NCBI GenBank assembly: GCA_022848835.1
Contig: JAJISG010000074.1
Coordinates: 1-5,931 of the forward strand
Origin: Thermoplasmatota archaeon
GTDB lineage: Archaea; Thermoplasmatota; Thermoplasmata; RBG-16-68-12; JAJISG01
Direction of reading: 5' to 3'
Length of the DNA: 5,931 nt
The position numbers and the translations under genes are program-made. Below the pieces are notes generated by a model. That model made no database searches. It was given only the letters and a program-made list of their open reading frames with translations, and was not told the DNA's origin. Below are positions 1-5,931 of this stretch, piece after piece (the first letter of the stretch is position 1; each line of letters starts with the position of its first letter).

Positions 1-8
1 TACCGTTG

Positions 9-926
9 ATGGCCGATGACCAAGACCTCGCCAGCTTGGGAAGCTTGGTGGAGCAGAAACACGCAGTCTGGGCGGGAAGCCCCCTCACTCCATACCAGCT
101 CATCTACCGAAAGGCCCCCTTGCCTGAGGATCTGAAGCTCCTCTTGCCCCGCCGGTGGGAGAAGATAGGGGACGTTCTCGCCCTGAGGTTTCCACCTGCT
201 CTTAGGCCATATCAATCGGAGGTCTGCCAGACCTACGCAGCCATCCTGGGAGTCAGAGCCATTGTGGACATACAGGCTATCGAGGGTCCCTGGAGGAGGC
301 CGAGGGCCGAGCTCCTCTGGGGTGACGATACGGAGACCATTCACACAGAGAACGGAATCCGTTACAAGTTGGACGTCAGGAATGTGATGTTCTCCTCAGG
401 GAACATAGACGAAAGGGTGAGGATGTCCAAGGTTTGCCTGCCGGGAGAGGTGGTCGTCGACATGTTCGCCGGAATAGGGTATTTCAGTCTCCCCATGGCG
501 ATTCACGGCGGTGCGGCGATTGTATATGCGTGCGAGGTGAACCCCATTGCGTACCACTACCTGAAAGAGAACATCCGCATCAATGAAGCCGATTGTGTGA
601 GGCCTCTCTTTGGGGACTGTAGGGAGGTGGCGCCGCACGGTGTTGCGGACCGAGTCCTCCTCGGCTACCTGAGGGATACCTATCTCTTCCTCCCAGAGGC
701 CCTGCGTGCCTTAAGGTCGGAAGGGTGGATTCACCTTCACGAAGCCTGTCCTGACGATACCGCTTCGAAGCTCGCAATACACCTCAGGGAGGCCGTGAAA
801 GCTCAAGACATGAAGTTATCGAAATCCCACCTGCGAAGAGTGAAGTCCTACGCCCCTTGTGTATCTCACTGGGTCCTCGACGCTTTCATCGCTCAGGCAG
901 GACCTCTCCGGAGCCGCTCGCGGTGA
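9..926 (+). CDS. taw2: Taw2/TYW2-like tRNA(Phe) wybutosine-pathway aminocarboxypropyltransferase
   Basis: Class I SAM-dependent enzyme of the Trm5/TYW2 family. Known Taw2 enzymes move the 3-amino-3-carboxypropyl group of SAM onto the tricyclic base imG-14 at position 37 of tRNA-Phe. Seen here (numbered from the ATG at 9, 305 residues): an N-terminal domain to about residue 125; the family motif FSSGNIDERVRM near 128-139; the SAM-binding motif DMFAGIGYFSLP near 151-162; the acidic ribose-binding region EVNP near 176-179; GDCREV near 202-207; and LLGYL near 217-221. At that last site Trm5 methyltransferases carry an NLP motif, so the hydrophobic LGYL and the SSGN form of the first motif favour Taw2 over Trm5. 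A TTG lies directly before the ATG and the frame is open to the left edge, so the true start may be outside the window. The last 41 bases overlap the convergent gene. The family is secure; the exact substrate is inferred from motifs. Confidence 0.85.
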   Translation: MADDQDLASLGSLVEQKHAVWAGSPLTPYQLIYRKAPLPEDLKLLLPRRWEKIGDVLALRFPPALRPYQSEVCQTYAAILGVRAIVDIQAIEGPWRRPRAELLWGDDTETIHTENGIRYKLDVRNVMFSSGNIDERVRMSKVCLPGEVVVDMFAGIGYFSLPMAIHGGAAIVYACEVNPIAYHYLKENIRINEADCVRPLFGDCREVAPHGVADRVLLGYLRDTYLFLPEALRALRSEGWIHLHEACPDDTASKLAIHLREAVKAQDMKLSKSHLRRVKSYAPCVSHWVLDAFIAQAGPLRSRSR

Positions 927-2427
927 GTACCCGCTGAAGAACCTCCCTATAGGCCTCGCCCTCTGCCTCCAGAATCTCCTTTGCCATGGGAGTGAGAAAG
1001 TCCGCCAACTGCCGCTCCTCATCCCGGAACATCCACTCCTTTCCCGCGGCGGAATCGAGAGCCTGGAGAAGTGCGAGAGCCAGCACCTTCTCGGTCGTAT
1101 CTCCCTTTAAACCCCTGGCAGCGATCAAGGAGGCTTCGTCTCTACCCTTGATCTTGTATGACCGAGCCACACTATCTGCCAGGGTTGCTGCAGATGGAAG
1201 GTGTTGCCAGCTCGGAAGGCTCGATATGACCGACATATCCTTTCTGATATCTAGGGCCTCGGCAAGTACCTCATCCACCGACCGCCCCTCAGTTTCCGAA
1301 GCCTCCAGCAGCGCTTCCGCCATCTCTTCATCCTTCAGGAGTGCTCGAAGCAGGTGTAGCCTCTGGTCACGATTGAGCGCCTCCAAGAGCTTCGTCGTGC
1401 TCGCCTCTCGCAGCACCAGCCCTCGACTCATATCATCCTTCAGCTCCTCGAAAGCGGGCAGCAGGTCCGCAGGCAACCTCATGGCCTGGAGGAAGGCATG
1501 GTAGTCATCCTCGAAGCATTCCCTCCCCAGGATGAAGAGTCCCTCGGAGGATGCAATTTCCTTGATGGCGTCGTCCATTTCCAGTTCCAGGAGCTCCTCC
1601 TCCCCGATCTTGCCCGAAAGGTACTCTCCCGCGTTCGTGCCCTCTAGAAGTCGATCCTCAGCGAAGCTGCACTCGTCGTCCCGGCAGTTCACCTTCGCTC
1701 GCAAGTAGAGACTGAAAGCGTCCTCCAATCGAGGGACGATCATCCTATTCCCTAGGAAGGAGGGTAGATTGCCCTTTGGGGGATGGCATCGGTGACAGAG
1801 GACCACCTTCACCTCAGCACCCCTCCATTCGAGTACCAGGGCGGGCTCCTGATCCCCATGCGGGCAGATGTACTCATCATCGCGCCGATGAAAGGATATC
1901 TGCGTCCGCCCCAGGCTCTCCTCGACGAACTCCTCCGGCGGCCTATCCTCGCGACAGCTGGAGACCATCTCTTCCTTGAGGGAGTAGACGTGGAGTCTCC
2001 TCTTTTTGGCCATGACGCCGATGGTCAGCAGGCGCAGCTCGGGAACGTCGAAATACTGAACCCCCACAAGTTGCTCCCTGTTGGCCTTCCCTCTCTGGGC
2101 GTAGTGCACCGTCCCAAAAGGTGTCTTGGCGGGGGCAAGGTAAGGGGCTTTGTCTTGAACTGCCAAGAGGAGAGTCGCGGCGTAGGCCTTTGCCAGCGGA
2201 TGCCCCCTTCTAGCGAGTCGTTTCAGCTTCGCCTCCTCCTGCGCGACCTGAGAAATCCTGAGGAGCCTCTGTAGGAGCGAGTCGAACGGACATCGAGGAC
2301 AGCTCTCCGGCAAGCATCGAGGAACCAAGACCTCTGGGCGGGACCGCAACTCCTTGGCCTTTCTGACTAGGTCCTTCTCTTGCACCTTGGAGGCAGCCCT
2401 AATCCCTGTCCTCAATTTCCTGCCCAC
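886..2427 (-). CDS. Unrecognised 513-residue cysteine-rich, probably metal-binding protein
   Basis: I do not recognise this family. The N-terminus (1-30) is strongly basic. A cluster C38-x4-C43-x2-C46 (CLPESCPRCPF) follows, then a basic helical stretch to about residue 85. Residues 100-180 look like a mixed alpha/beta domain with hydrophobic strands. A second cluster, C188-P-H190 then C211-H-R-C214-H215, has the spacing of a zinc ribbon or treble clef, and C248/C253 form a further pair. From about 255 to 500 the protein is acidic, leucine-rich and almost certainly all-helical, possibly a helical-repeat scaffold. There is no signal peptide or membrane segment, so it should be cytosolic. The GTG at 2427 is the only start before an upstream in-frame stop (2437-2439), and a TATA-like box 23-32 bases upstream supports it with a leaderless transcript. 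A nucleic-acid or protein-binding role is plausible from the basic N-terminus and metal sites, but that is inference only. Confidence 0.8.
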   Translation of the reverse strand: MGRKLRTGIRAASKVQEKDLVRKAKELRSRPEVLVPRCLPESCPRCPFDSLLQRLLRISQVAQEEAKLKRLARRGHPLAKAYAATLLLAVQDKAPYLAPAKTPFGTVHYAQRGKANREQLVGVQYFDVPELRLLTIGVMAKKRRLHVYSLKEEMVSSCREDRPPEEFVEESLGRTQISFHRRDDEYICPHGDQEPALVLEWRGAEVKVVLCHRCHPPKGNLPSFLGNRMIVPRLEDAFSLYLRAKVNCRDDECSFAEDRLLEGTNAGEYLSGKIGEEELLELEMDDAIKEIASSEGLFILGRECFEDDYHAFLQAMRLPADLLPAFEELKDDMSRGLVLREASTTKLLEALNRDQRLHLLRALLKDEEMAEALLEASETEGRSVDEVLAEALDIRKDMSVISSLPSWQHLPSAATLADSVARSYKIKGRDEASLIAARGLKGDTTEKVLALALLQALDSAAGKEWMFRDEERQLADFLTPMAKEILEAEGEAYREVLQRVLTASGSGEVLPER

Positions 2428-2449
2428 ACCGTTGCATTACTCTGCGGTG

Positions 2450-2459
2450 TAATAAGCTT
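2450..2459 (-). promoter_or_regulatory. TATA-like box for the unrecognised minus-strand gene
   Basis: Read on the minus strand the site is AAGCTTATTA, lying 23-32 bases before the GTG at 2427. Archaeal TATA boxes sit about 26 bases before the transcription start, so the transcript would begin at or very near the start codon. No Shine-Dalgarno sequence precedes the GTG, as expected for a leaderless message. The upstream BRE is not clear. Confidence 0.5.
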
Positions 2460-2540
2460 GCGGAAGCCGACTCAGAGGGCCGTAGATGTCCAGGCATTCC
2501 GCCACTGAAAGGGTTGCCTTTGTAGCTCTGGCAGACAAAG

Positions 2541-2550
2541 CTTTTAAGAA
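2541..2550 (+). promoter_or_regulatory. TATA-like box for tyrS
   Basis: CTTTTAAGAA begins 30 bases before the tyrS ATG at 2571 and is preceded by a purine-rich GACAAAG that could serve as the BRE. The centre of the box is about 26 bases from the ATG, so the transcript probably starts at the start codon. No Shine-Dalgarno motif lies just before the ATG, which agrees with leaderless initiation. It would drive tyrS and the membrane-protein gene behind it. Confidence 0.6.
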
Positions 2551-2570
2551 AATTTCCTCTTGCATACTCG

Positions 2571-3623
2571 ATGAGCTATCAGGAGCGGTTCAGGATCACC
2601 GCCAGAAACTCAGTGGAAGTTGTAACCCCGAAGGAGCTGAAGGCCACTCTCTCCCGAGGGAACGGCCTCAGGGCCTACGTGGGGGTGGAACCGAGCGGCC
2701 TGCTCCACCTTGGTACCGGCCCAATCCTAGCCGAGAAGCTGTCGGACTTCTGTGAAACCGGCTTTCATGTGACAGTCCTGCTAGCCGATTGGCATGCCTA
2801 CATCAACGACAAGTTGGGGAGCGATTGGGAGAGAATCAAGGCCTGCGCTGAATACATGATCGAAGCCTACCAATCCCTGGGCGTTCCAAAGGATGTGCGC
2901 TACCTATACGCCAGCGAACTGGTGGCCGACAGCGAGTACTGGAAATCAGTGATTCGGGCATCCAAGGCCTCATCCGTCTCGCGCATCAAGAGGGCCATGA
3001 GCATCATGGGGCGTCAGGAGGAGGAGGGCGAGCTGGACGCCTCGAAGCTCATCTACCCAGCCATGCAGGTGACCGACATCCATATCCTCGATCTGGACCT
3101 GGCCCTGGGAGGGATGGACCAGAGGCGGGCTCACATGCTCTACAGAGATCTGGCACCGAAGCTGGGTTGGAAGCAGCTTGTGGCCATCCACACGCCCATG
3201 CTCTCCAGTCTCCAGGGTGGTGGTAGAATGGATTCATGGGACCTGAAGATGAGCAAGTCGAAGCCCGAAACCTGCATCTTCATCCACGACGGCCCTGACG
3301 TCATCCAGGAGAAGATCAGGAAGGCCTACTGTCCCCCTGGAGAGGTGGAGGGAAACCCTATCCTGCAGTTCTGTCAGTATCTCCTCTTACCTCGGTTCTC
3401 TCGCGTCAAGGTGGAGAGGTCTCCCAGGCACGGAGGCGATATCGTCTTCGAGGACTATTCGACTCTGGAGCAGGCATACCGTGAGGGTGAACTACATCCC
3501 CAGGATCTGAAGGCAGCCGTGGCCGGATACCTGGCAGAGCTTCTGGAGGACTCTAGGAAGCACTTCGAAGCGAGGCCGGAAACCCTGACGAGGGTAGAGA
3601 GGGCCCTTGGGATCCGAGGTTAG
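2571..3623 (+). CDS. tyrS: Tyrosyl-tRNA synthetase, archaeal/eukaryotic type
   Basis: Class I aminoacyl-tRNA synthetase that activates tyrosine with ATP and charges tRNA-Tyr in the cytosol. The 350 residues fit the compact archaeal form, which lacks the bacterial C-terminal S4 domain. Visible: AYVGVEPSG (35-43) with the tyrosine-pocket Tyr36; the HIGH-type signature as HLGT (46-49); LLADWHAY (70-77); IYPAMQVTDIH (161-171), whose Tyr162, Gln166 and Asp169 match the residues that bind the tyrosine side chain and amino group in the Methanocaldococcus jannaschii enzyme; GGMDQRRAHML (180-190); and KMSKS at 226-230. KAYCPPGEVEGNP (251-263) and the later ELHPQDLK are typical of the C-terminal anticodon-recognition region. 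A tryptophanyl enzyme is unlikely because of the DIH aspartate and overall match. The ATG at 2571 is supported by the TATA-like box about 26 bases upstream. The next gene starts 2 bases after the stop. Confidence 0.96.
   Translation: MSYQERFRITARNSVEVVTPKELKATLSRGNGLRAYVGVEPSGLLHLGTGPILAEKLSDFCETGFHVTVLLADWHAYINDKLGSDWERIKACAEYMIEAYQSLGVPKDVRYLYASELVADSEYWKSVIRASKASSVSRIKRAMSIMGRQEEEGELDASKLIYPAMQVTDIHILDLDLALGGMDQRRAHMLYRDLAPKLGWKQLVAIHTPMLSSLQGGGRMDSWDLKMSKSKPETCIFIHDGPDVIQEKIRKAYCPPGEVEGNPILQFCQYLLLPRFSRVKVERSPRHGGDIVFEDYSTLEQAYREGELHPQDLKAAVAGYLAELLEDSRKHFEARPETLTRVERALGIRG
3616..3620 (+). promoter_or_regulatory. Shine-Dalgarno site for the membrane-protein gene
   Basis: GAGGT inside the last codons of tyrS lies 5 bases before the ATG at 3626 and matches the anti-Shine-Dalgarno end of 16S rRNA. 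It fixes the start of the downstream gene. It also fits internal initiation on a shared mRNA, in contrast with the probably leaderless first gene. Confidence 0.55.
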
Positions 3624-3625
3624 CC

Positions 3626-4030
3626 ATGGTGTCCCGAGTCAAGAGGAAAGCCTCACTCCTAGCTCTGCTATCGGGCTCCCTGCTCTTAGCCGGACACTTC
3701 TCCGGAGCCGCTCGTTGGAGCATCGTCATAGGCATCGTCTCCAGTTTCGTGACGGTGACTCCCCTCCTTCGTTTCCTCTTCCTGGCAATAATCTGGATCT
3801 CATCCCTGGGAGGTGCTGCCGTAATTCTGGGCGGCCTGCTGGTCCTGGAGGAAAGGATACTCCTCGCCAAGCTCCTCATCCTTCTGGGTACCGGCTTCGG
3901 AATCGTCTCATTCGTTATCGTACTCGTCTTGGCGATCTACAGAGGAGACCTGCCTGTTGCGAGTGGCCCTTTCGTCGTCATGGCAGGCATAGGCCTATCG
4001 ATTGCAGCCCGCTTTCTCATGAGGCGCTAG
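3626..4030 (+). CDS. Small multi-pass membrane protein of unknown function, in the tyrS transcript
   Basis: A 134-residue, strongly hydrophobic protein I cannot assign to a family. The N-terminus MVSRVKRK is basic, suggesting it faces the cytosol. Likely membrane spans are about 9-26, 50-74, 79-104 and 112-130, with 31-48 a weaker candidate, giving four or five helices. Short charged loops (EER at 75-77, YRGD at 105-108) separate them, and the protein ends in a basic RFLMRR. There is no catalytic motif, metal site or large soluble domain. The start is supported by GAGGT 5 bases upstream. The 2-base gap after tyrS implies co-transcription, but nothing in the sequence suggests a role in tRNA charging. 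The plus-strand frame is preferred over the overlapping opposite-strand and +1 frames because only it gives a coherent hydrophobic protein. Confidence 0.75.
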   Translation: MVSRVKRKASLLALLSGSLLLAGHFSGAARWSIVIGIVSSFVTVTPLLRFLFLAIIWISSLGGAAVILGGLLVLEERILLAKLLILLGTGFGIVSFVIVLVLAIYRGDLPVASGPFVVMAGIGLSIAARFLMRR

Positions 4031-4200
4031 TCTTACTGGAGCCCGAAGCAGAGTAGAATCGTCCGAAGGGTGGTAACCTCTGTCTTCAAGGTCTAGGGGG
4101 GCCGTGTCAACGGGGGGAAGAGGATGGGACCAGATCCGGATGATGGTTGAGCCTGGAATCGCCCAGTGGGTTGTGGTCGCGGAGAGGACCATTTCGGAAA

Positions 4201-5397
4201 CTACCTGGAAGGCCGAACAGCTGGCGCGGGTATGGACCCACGGTTTCTGACCTTCCGGGGCGCCAGTGCCATGAGGAGGAAGAATGCCAAGAACCCCAGG
4301 GCCGCGAGGAGCAGGAAGGGGGTGTGGATGCCCCACAGGTCGGCCACGATGCCAGCCGTGTAACCCGCGATAGCCCCTCCGACGAGCTGGAAGCCGAAGA
4401 CAACGCCGAAAGTCGTACCGCCTATCCTATCCTCAGTGGCTTCAGAGATGAAGGAGAAGAGTGCTGGGTAGGTGATGAACACGGCTACCCCAAAGACGAC
4501 GAATGTGGGGAGGATGACATAGGAGGGAGGTGCCGCGCTGATAACTAGCGCAAGGAGACCTATGAGCAGGAAAGCGCCAGCTAGGGATCTGAATCGCCCC
4601 AAGATCCTGCTTATACGCCCAAAGTAGTATGCCGCGAAGACGCCAGCACCGATCCAGAGCGCAATCACGAGATTTGCTACATCCTCTCCGAACTCTAGCC
4701 TCTGCACCAGGAAGGAGTTTCCGAAGCTAACGGTGATGATGTAGGCAGCACCTCCTATGGCCAGGGGCGGTATCCATGGGAAAACCCGACGAAGGATGGA
4801 GGCCCAATAGATGGGTTCTCTCCTATCCACCCGTTGAGGCTCCTCGATACCCCCGGTCAACAGGTATCCGACTAGGGCGGCGACGAGGGCAACACCTCCC
4901 CACAGGAGGAACGGGGCTTGCCACCCGTATACGAGGCCCAGATATCCGGAGCTGGCAAAGGCGAGGATTACGCCCAGGTCGCCAGCGGCGCTCTGGAAGC
5001 CCATGGCGTGATCCAGGTCCTTCTTGAATCGCTTCCCCACCCAGGAGATGCCGATAGGGTGGTAGAAGCTCGCCCCCACCCTAGCGAGTGCGACGAGGAC
5101 GAGCAACACAAGAAAGCTGTCCGCTCGGGATGTGAGGAGTGATGCTGTGCCGATGATCAGCATACCAGCGGGCAGGAGGATTCTTGGGCTAGCCCTGTCA
5201 CTCCAGGCGCCGAAGAGTATCTGGCTGAGGACTGTTATGAAAAGGGCTACCAGAGTAAGCAGGCCGATATCACTGTAACTTCCCAGGAGGTTCTGAGTAA
5301 GGAGAATGGGGAAGAGGGCAGCCACCGCTACAACAGCACCATCGTTGGAGGCATGGTATATGCCCATAGCCCATAGGGCCCGCCGCCCTAAAGTCAC
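4201..5397 (-). CDS. Major facilitator superfamily transporter, resembling the Fsr-type efflux group
   Basis: A 12-helix secondary transporter of the cytoplasmic membrane, 398 residues from the GTG at 5397. Seen (numbered from that start): first helix from about 7 (ALWAMGIYHASNDG); the loop 2-3 signature GAWSDRASPR at 63-72; ARVGASFYHPIG near 105-116, recalling the GxxSSxFHP pattern of fosmidomycin-resistance-type exporters; a charged central loop GGIEEPQRVDRREP near 182-195; a second-half loop FGRISRILGRFR near 259-270; and a basic tail after about 379. The substrate cannot be told; drug or metabolite efflux by proton antiport is typical of the group. The frame runs back to a GTG at 5538, but those 47 extra residues are not MFS-like. 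A TATA-like TTTAATA lies 22-28 bases before the GTG at 5397, and that start puts helix 1 at the usual distance from the N-terminus. With the longer start the protein would be 445 residues. Confidence 0.88.
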   Translation of the reverse strand: MTLGRRALWAMGIYHASNDGAVVAVAALFPILLTQNLLGSYSDIGLLTLVALFITVLSQILFGAWSDRASPRILLPAGMLIIGTASLLTSRADSFLVLLVLVALARVGASFYHPIGISWVGKRFKKDLDHAMGFQSAAGDLGVILAFASSGYLGLVYGWQAPFLLWGGVALVAALVGYLLTGGIEEPQRVDRREPIYWASILRRVFPWIPPLAIGGAAYIITVSFGNSFLVQRLEFGEDVANLVIALWIGAGVFAAYYFGRISRILGRFRSLAGAFLLIGLLALVISAAPPSYVILPTFVVFGVAVFITYPALFSFISEATEDRIGGTTFGVVFGFQLVGGAIAGYTAGIVADLWGIHTPFLLLAALGFLAFFLLMALAPRKVRNRGSIPAPAVRPSR

Positions 5398-5417
5398 GAG
5401 GGGTCTAGGGATCTGAC

Positions 5418-5427
5418 CTATTAAAGG
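5418..5427 (-). promoter_or_regulatory. TATA-like box for the MFS transporter gene
   Basis: On the minus strand this reads CCTTTAATAG. It is centred about 26 bases before the GTG at 5397, the same spacing as the two other TATA-like boxes in the window. It lies inside the frame if the longer 5538 start is used, so it bears directly on which start is right. A leaderless transcript is implied. Confidence 0.55.
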
Positions 5428-5582
5428 TTCAATCTTGCCCGTCTGCAGGCAGATCCAAGGCCCGGAGGATTCAGGGGGCTCAGACACGGAAGAGGCCAAG
5501 ATTTCTGGAGATATCAACACCACTCCATCTCCATTCACCGCCTGACCATTCCATGAGCCAACGATGAGATTCTCACACGAAT

Positions 5583-5622
5583 GCTGTGTCTAGCCGTTGG
5601 CCTAGTCACAGCCCGGTTGTGA
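5583..5622. repeat. Two overlapping, mutually exclusive inverted repeats
   Basis: Arm GCTGTGTCTAG (5583-5593) pairs with CTAGTCACAGC (5602-5612) at 10 of 11 positions across an 8-base loop. The TCACAGC of the right arm is also the left half of a 17-base near-palindrome at 5606-5622 (TCACAGCCCGGTTGTGA), whose only imperfection is one G-T pair. The two folds cannot form at once. The site lies 39-78 bases after the GTPase stop codon and about 190 bases before the transporter promoter, both on the minus strand. It could be a 3' end structure of the GTPase message or a set of TGTGA/TCACA half-sites for a dimeric regulator. No T-rich tract follows on the minus strand. Confidence 0.45.
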
Positions 5623-5660
5623 TAACGCTACGAGGCGCTCTCGAGGGAAACAGGGGCGGC

Positions 5661-5931
5661 CTAGCCCCTATCCGCTGGCAGGGATTGAGTAACAACCCTC
5701 TCTGACTGGTCATGGCCTTCGACTCGCTCCCTCTCAACGATCCTCCTGCCAAGGATCCGGAAGGCCTCTTCCACTCTTTCTCCCGTCTTGGCGCTTGTGA
5801 AGAGATGCGGAGCTTTGAGCAGTTCCGAAATCCTCAGGATCTTATTCTCTCCATAAGTAAACCGACCCCTCAGGTCGATCTTGTTTACAACCAGGACCCA
5901 CGGAATCTCACCAACCGTCCCGCTGACGGTC
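5661..5931 (-). CDS. Ras-like small GTPase, C-terminal part (cut by the window edge)
   Basis: The minus-strand frame is open from the right edge to a TAG at 5661-5663 and gives 89 residues. It shows the guanine-specificity motif NKID (16-19, in WVLVVNKIDL) and the G5 motif SAK (46-48, in LFTSAKTGE), 30 residues apart, close to the Ras/Rab spacing. A final amphipathic helix (EEAFRILGRRIVERERV) follows, then a short hydrophilic tail. The P-loop, switch regions and DxxG motif must lie beyond the edge; about half of a typical 170-200 residue protein is visible. There is no C-terminal cysteine for lipid attachment. Its role is unknown: archaeal small GTPases of this kind are widespread and mostly uncharacterised. 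A gap of 263 bases and a separate promoter make co-transcription with the transporter uncertain. Confidence 0.85.
   Translation of the reverse strand, partial: TVSGTVGEIPWVLVVNKIDLRGRFTYGENKILRISELLKAPHLFTSAKTGERVEEAFRILGRRIVERERVEGHDQSERVVTQSLPADRG

Noticed and set aside
905..920. 16-base exact direct repeat TCTCCGGAGCCGCTCG, second copy at 3699-3714
   Set aside because: Both copies lie in unrelated coding sequence with no flanking similarity, target duplication or mobile-element sign; GC-rich codon use makes a chance match reasonable.
986..1504. 172-codon plus-strand open frame, serine- and arginine-rich
   Set aside because: It lies fully inside and antisense to the 513-residue gene, and its composition (runs of Ser/Ala/Arg) is what the complement of acidic, leucine-rich coding sequence produces.
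1783..2274. 163-codon plus-strand open frame opposite the unrecognised gene
   Set aside because: It is antisense to the cysteine-rich region, shows no recognisable domain, and has no promoter or ribosome-binding site of its own.
3607..4056. 149-codon frame overlapping the small membrane protein
   Set aside because: It overlaps the end of tyrS and all of the membrane-protein gene in another frame, and it gives a low-complexity Arg/Pro/Ser product with no membrane spans or domain.
4096..4128. G-rich stretch with two six-G runs and a GGG in the convergent gap
   Set aside because: Only three well-separated G tracts are present, so a stable four-stranded structure is not supported, and there is no other signal around it.
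4031..4200. Possible tRNA, box C/D RNA or terminator in the convergent gap
   Set aside because: No cloverleaf or T-loop was found; the GATGATGG near 4139 has no matching D box at a suitable distance; and there is no T-rich tract on either strand.
5398..5538. In-frame N-terminal extension of the transporter from the GTG at 5538
   Set aside because: It lacks a promoter at the spacing used elsewhere in the window, and its residues are not MFS-like; treated as upstream non-coding sequence, though the possibility is recorded.
5561..5630. Possible box C/D guide RNA (ACGATGA, later GTGATAA)
   Set aside because: Neither sequence is a full C box match, and no CUGA D box lies at the expected spacing.

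Overview
The window looks like a chromosomal segment of a moderately GC-rich archaeon. The tyrosyl-tRNA synthetase is of the archaeal/eukaryotic type, and the first gene is a Taw2-like enzyme of wybutosine synthesis, a tRNA modification made by archaea and eukaryotes. Three start codons have an AT-rich TATA-like box centred about 26-28 bases upstream, which is archaeal promoter geometry with leaderless transcripts. A euryarchaeal or Thermoplasmatota-like source is my best guess; the phylum cannot be fixed from this sequence. There is no sign of a mobile element, CRISPR array, rRNA or tRNA gene.

Layout: (1) 9-926, plus: Taw2-like tRNA-modifying transferase, possibly continuing off the left edge. 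(2) 886-2427, minus: a 513-residue protein I do not recognise, with two cysteine-rich clusters and a long acidic helical C-terminal half; it converges on and overlaps taw2 by 41 bases. (3) 2428-2570: a compact divergent promoter region with one TATA-like box for each flanking gene. (4) 2571-3623, plus: tyrS, followed after 2 bases by (5) 3626-4030, a small multi-pass membrane protein, very probably in the same transcript. (6) 4031-4200: a convergent gap in which I see no gene and no clear terminator. (7) 4201-5397, minus: a major facilitator superfamily transporter whose start is argued here to be a GTG at 5397 and not the furthest upstream start at 5538. (8) 5398-5660: non-coding by this reading, holding the transporter promoter and a pair of overlapping hairpins that cannot form together. 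(9) 5661-5931, minus: the C-terminal half of a Ras-like small GTPase cut by the right edge.

Two genes (taw2, tyrS) act on tRNA: one modifies the base next to the tRNA-Phe anticodon, the other charges tRNA-Tyr. The membrane protein, transporter and GTPase have no visible functional link to them beyond position. I find no convincing new multi-gene system. The items most worth a second look are the unrecognised cysteine-rich protein, the transporter start, the divergent leaderless promoter pair and the overlapping hairpins.
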